Assembly: GCA_900553315.1 (NCBI GenBank)
Contig: USCW01000091.1
Coordinates: 1-6,755, forward strand
DNA: 6,755 nt
Source: an uncultured Eubacteriales bacterium
Lineage (GTDB): Bacteria > Bacillota > Clostridia > Christensenellales > Aristaeellaceae
Reading direction: 5' to 3'
Shown: in pieces, positions 4,835-6,755 of the stretch
Position numbering within the stretch: position 1 is the first letter of the stretch
How the letters are laid out: the number at the start of each line of letters is the position of its first letter
The notes under the pieces: model-generated
Databases searched by the model: none
What the model saw: only the letters and a program-made list of their open reading frames with translations
Told to the model about the DNA's origin: nothing
Made by a program: the position numbers and the translations under genes

Positions 4835-6579
4835 CCGAGGAAGAAAAGCTGCTGCTGCCCGCGTACCTGCGGGAAGCGCCGGAAAATACAGGCCGGGTCT
4901 ACGGCACCCTGAGCTACAACCGCCGCAGCCGCTGCTGGACGGTGAAGGGCGATCCCAGCGTAACGGAGATGTGCAAGCGGCTGTTTCCGGGAATGCAGGG
5001 CTGCAAACGGGGCGAGGCGCGCTTCACGGCGCACGCCCGGGCAGTGGGCGATCTATATTGGCTGATGCTTCGTTTCCCGCTGGCGGTGAAGGAAAGCGAC
5101 AAGGCTCTGTGGGACAAGGCGCTGGAGGGTGCGCGAGCCTACGCCGTGCGCCGGGAGCAGGCGGCACGGATGCCCGCCTTGGCTACGCCCCCGGCGGCGA
5201 ATTTTCTGGGAACTCTGCGGCTCTTTCAGCAGGAGGGGCTTGCGTTTCTGCTGGCCCATGACCGTTGTCTGCTGGCCGACGAAATGGGTCTGGGCAAGAC
5301 GGTACAGGCGCTGGCGTATCTGGCCAGCAGCGGGAATTTGCCCGCATTGATTATTCCACCGGCGCATCTGACGCGGAACTGGCTGGAGGAGACGCTGCGC
5401 TTTCTGCGGGTGGAGGGGCGCGTGCCCCGGGTACATGTGGTGCATGGCTTGAAGCCCTATGATCTGCCCGAGGCGGATGTATACATTCTGCACTATCTGC
5501 TTCTGCGCGGCTGGAAAGAGGCGCTGCCGGGGTTGGGGTTCCGCACGCTGATTTTTGACGAGGTGCAGGAGCTGCGCCACAGCGGCACGGAAAAATACTC
5601 CGCGGCGAGCTTGGCGGCGGAAAAATGCGAGCATGTGATCGGGCTGTCCGGCACGCCCATTTACAATCGCGGCGGCGAAATCTGGAATGTGGTGAACATT
5701 CTGGATTATCACTTTCTGGGGGATTGGGAGAGCTTTTCCCGGGAATGGTGCTGGGGGTACGGCAATGCCATTGTGGCGAAGCCGGAGCTGCTGGGGGCGT
5801 ACCTGAAGCGGGAGGGGCTGATGCTTCGCCGGGTGAAGCAGGATGTGCTCAGCGAACTGCCGCCCAAGCGACGCTTGGTGCAGGAGCTGGACTGGAACGA
5901 CCGGGTATATGCGCGGCTGATGGCGCCGGTGCTGCCGCAGCTGATGCGCTGGAAGGAGGACGGCACGCTGACGGCCTCTCAGCGGGCGATCTTGGAGGAC
6001 AGCATTTCCCAGCAGGCGCGGAAGGCCACGGGGGTGGCGAAGGCGCCGTATGTCTGTCAATTTGTGCGTGCGCTGCTGGACGGCGGCGAGAAGGTGCTGC
6101 TGTTTGCGCATCATCATGATGTGATGGATATTTACAAGGATGAGCTGAAAAGCTATCACCCGGTATTTATCACGGGTCGGGAAACGCCCGCGCAGAAGTC
6201 GCTGGCGGTGGAGCGGTTCATGGAGGGAAAGACGGACGTTTGCTGTATTTCCCTGCGGGCCGCGTCGGGCTTGAATTTGCAGCGGGCGACCTGTGTAGTG
6301 TTTGGCGAGCTGGACTGGAGCCCTGCGGTGCATTCACAGGCAGAGGATCGGGCGCACCGGATCGGTCAGCAGGACTCGCTGCTCTGCTATTATTTAGTTA
6401 GTCCGCAGGGCAGCGACGCGGACATGCAGGAGGCTCTCGGCCTGAAGGTAAGTCAGTTTGTCGGTCTCATGGGCGACGCCCAGCTTCCCCCCGACGCTTT
6501 TGTGGGACTGCCACTTTCTTTTTTTTATAAAATGAGTTACAATGGGCGAAGTCAGAAAAGAATCATTGGTAAAGGGTGA
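4831..6579 (+). CDS. SNF2-family DEAD/DEAH-like helicase (translocase)
   Basis: This 582-residue superfamily 2 ATPase of the SNF2 type should translocate on or remodel DNA using ATP. An N-terminal region (about 20-115), with the WTVKGDP and KRLFPG motifs and YWLMLRFPL, is of the kind seen in compact phage-like and SMARCAL1-like SNF2 proteins. The first RecA-like lobe has an LFQQEGLAFL entry motif (131-140), Walker A DEMGLGKT (150-157, K156), LIIPPAHLTRNW (173-184), the DEVQ box (243-246) and SGTP (273-276). The second lobe has VLLFAHHHDV (422-431), RAASGLNLQ (476-484) and the arginine-finger motif QAEDRAHRIGQ (503-513). The ATPase set appears complete. The start is ATG 4831 (ATGA overlap with the nuclease gene) with a weak GGGGG at 4818-4822. 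An earlier in-frame TTG at 4816 lacks a ribosome binding site. The last 20 or so codons are AT-rich and may overlap signals for the next gene. Likely roles are DNA repair or defence, inferred only. Confidence 0.93.
   Translation: MTEEEKLLLPAYLREAPENTGRVYGTLSYNRRSRCWTVKGDPSVTEMCKRLFPGMQGCKRGEARFTAHARAVGDLYWLMLRFPLAVKESDKALWDKALEGARAYAVRREQAARMPALATPPAANFLGTLRLFQQEGLAFLLAHDRCLLADEMGLGKTVQALAYLASSGNLPALIIPPAHLTRNWLEETLRFLRVEGRVPRVHVVHGLKPYDLPEADVYILHYLLLRGWKEALPGLGFRTLIFDEVQELRHSGTEKYSAASLAAEKCEHVIGLSGTPIYNRGGEIWNVVNILDYHFLGDWESFSREWCWGYGNAIVAKPELLGAYLKREGLMLRRVKQDVLSELPPKRRLVQELDWNDRVYARLMAPVLPQLMRWKEDGTLTASQRAILEDSISQQARKATGVAKAPYVCQFVRALLDGGEKVLLFAHHHDVMDIYKDELKSYHPVFITGRETPAQKSLAVERFMEGKTDVCCISLRAASGLNLQRATCVVFGELDWSPAVHSQAEDRAHRIGQQDSLLCYYLVSPQGSDADMQEALGLKVSQFVGLMGDAQLPPDAFVGLPLSFFYKMSYNGRSQKRIIGKG
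6515..6543 (+). promoter_or_regulatory. Possible promoter for the downstream dehydrogenase, inside the SNF2 3' end
   Basis: A -10-like TACAAT (6538-6543) lies 17 bases after a T-rich TTTCTT (6515-6520), in an abruptly AT-rich stretch that forms the last codons of the helicase gene. The -35 match is poor. The position, about 70 bases before the dehydrogenase ATG, is suitable, and the base-composition shift supports a regulatory role. Cotranscription with the operon remains possible because no strong terminator separates them. Confidence 0.35.
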
Positions 6580-6612
6580 TAAAAATGGATGAATGTAAGG
6601 AATGTGAAAGAT

Positions 6613-6755
6613 ATGAAGATAGTTTTTTTAGATGATAATTCAATAGGAACAGACATTGACCTTAGCGGATTTGAGGTGTTGGGCGAAGTGGTCCGCTATG
6701 GAAGCAGCAAGCCGGAGGAAGTGCCGGATCGTGTACAGGACGCAGATGTGGTTAT
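6613..6755 (+). CDS. D-2-hydroxyacid dehydrogenase, N-terminal part (cut by window end)
   Basis: The first 47 codons of a gene running off the window are present. The protein begins MKIVFLDDNSIG, continues with DIDLSGFEVLGEVVRYG, and has a PEEVPDRVQDADVV segment. This is the typical start of NAD-dependent D-isomer-specific 2-hydroxyacid dehydrogenases (glycerate/hydroxypyruvate reductase and D-lactate-type enzymes): a first strand, a loop with 'D-DLS', and the helix before the 'DADVV' strand. The NAD-binding GxGxxG motif and catalytic Arg/Glu/His would lie outside the window, so substrate cannot be judged. The start is ATG 6613 with AAGGAA (6597-6602) ten bases upstream. It lies 33 bases after the helicase stop, in the same orientation. 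The first dozen codons are AT-rich, unlike the genes upstream. Confidence 0.75.
   Translation, partial: MKIVFLDDNSIGTDIDLSGFEVLGEVVRYGSSKPEEVPDRVQDADVV

Noticed and set aside
5053..6333. A 426-codon open frame on the minus strand across the SNF2 gene
   Set aside because: The translation has low complexity (Arg/Gln/His/Pro-rich) and no domain. The plus strand encodes a complete set of SNF2 motifs over the same bases.
6585..6635. A 16-codon open frame, MDECKECERYEDSFFR, possible leader peptide before the dehydrogenase
   Set aside because: It has a loose AAAGGG upstream and overlaps the dehydrogenase start in another frame, but it is too short to tell from chance and shows no attenuator structure.

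Overview
The window looks like chromosomal DNA of a spore-forming, GC-rich Clostridia-type Firmicute, probably an Oscillospirales or Christensenellales relative. The reasons are a YunB sporulation protein, strong AGGAGG ribosome binding sites, a TTG start codon, and a class A penicillin-binding protein (PBP) with the long Cys-containing extracellular tail common in Clostridia. Lineage below class is inference.

Left part, minus strand (1-1391). The sporulation gene yunB is followed by a good intrinsic terminator. Downstream lies a small DUF4279-type gene of unknown function, which ends just before a long GC-rich hairpin at the window edge. The gap between the two genes is mostly filled by a 160-bp palindromic element (520-679). 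It has perfect 15-bp terminal inverted repeats and is flanked by TTAT direct repeats, which are the marks of a MITE (a non-autonomous mini-transposon).

Centre and right, plus strand (1427-6579). An extended -10 promoter, divergent from yunB, drives a compact three-gene operon: a bifunctional class A PBP, a 120-residue protein with PD-(D/E)XK nuclease motifs, and a SNF2-family helicase. The three genes are joined by short start/stop overlaps, so they are probably translationally coupled. The nuclease and helicase look like one functional unit acting on DNA, of the kind also found in phages and mobile elements. Its place behind a cell-wall synthase is the most unusual gene arrangement here.

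Right edge (6580-6755). A short AT-rich spacer leads into the start of a D-2-hydroxyacid dehydrogenase gene cut by the window end.

Apart from the listed features, no tRNA, rRNA, CRISPR array, integrase or transposase gene was seen. The best candidates for something under-described are the MITE-like element and the nuclease-SNF2 pair.
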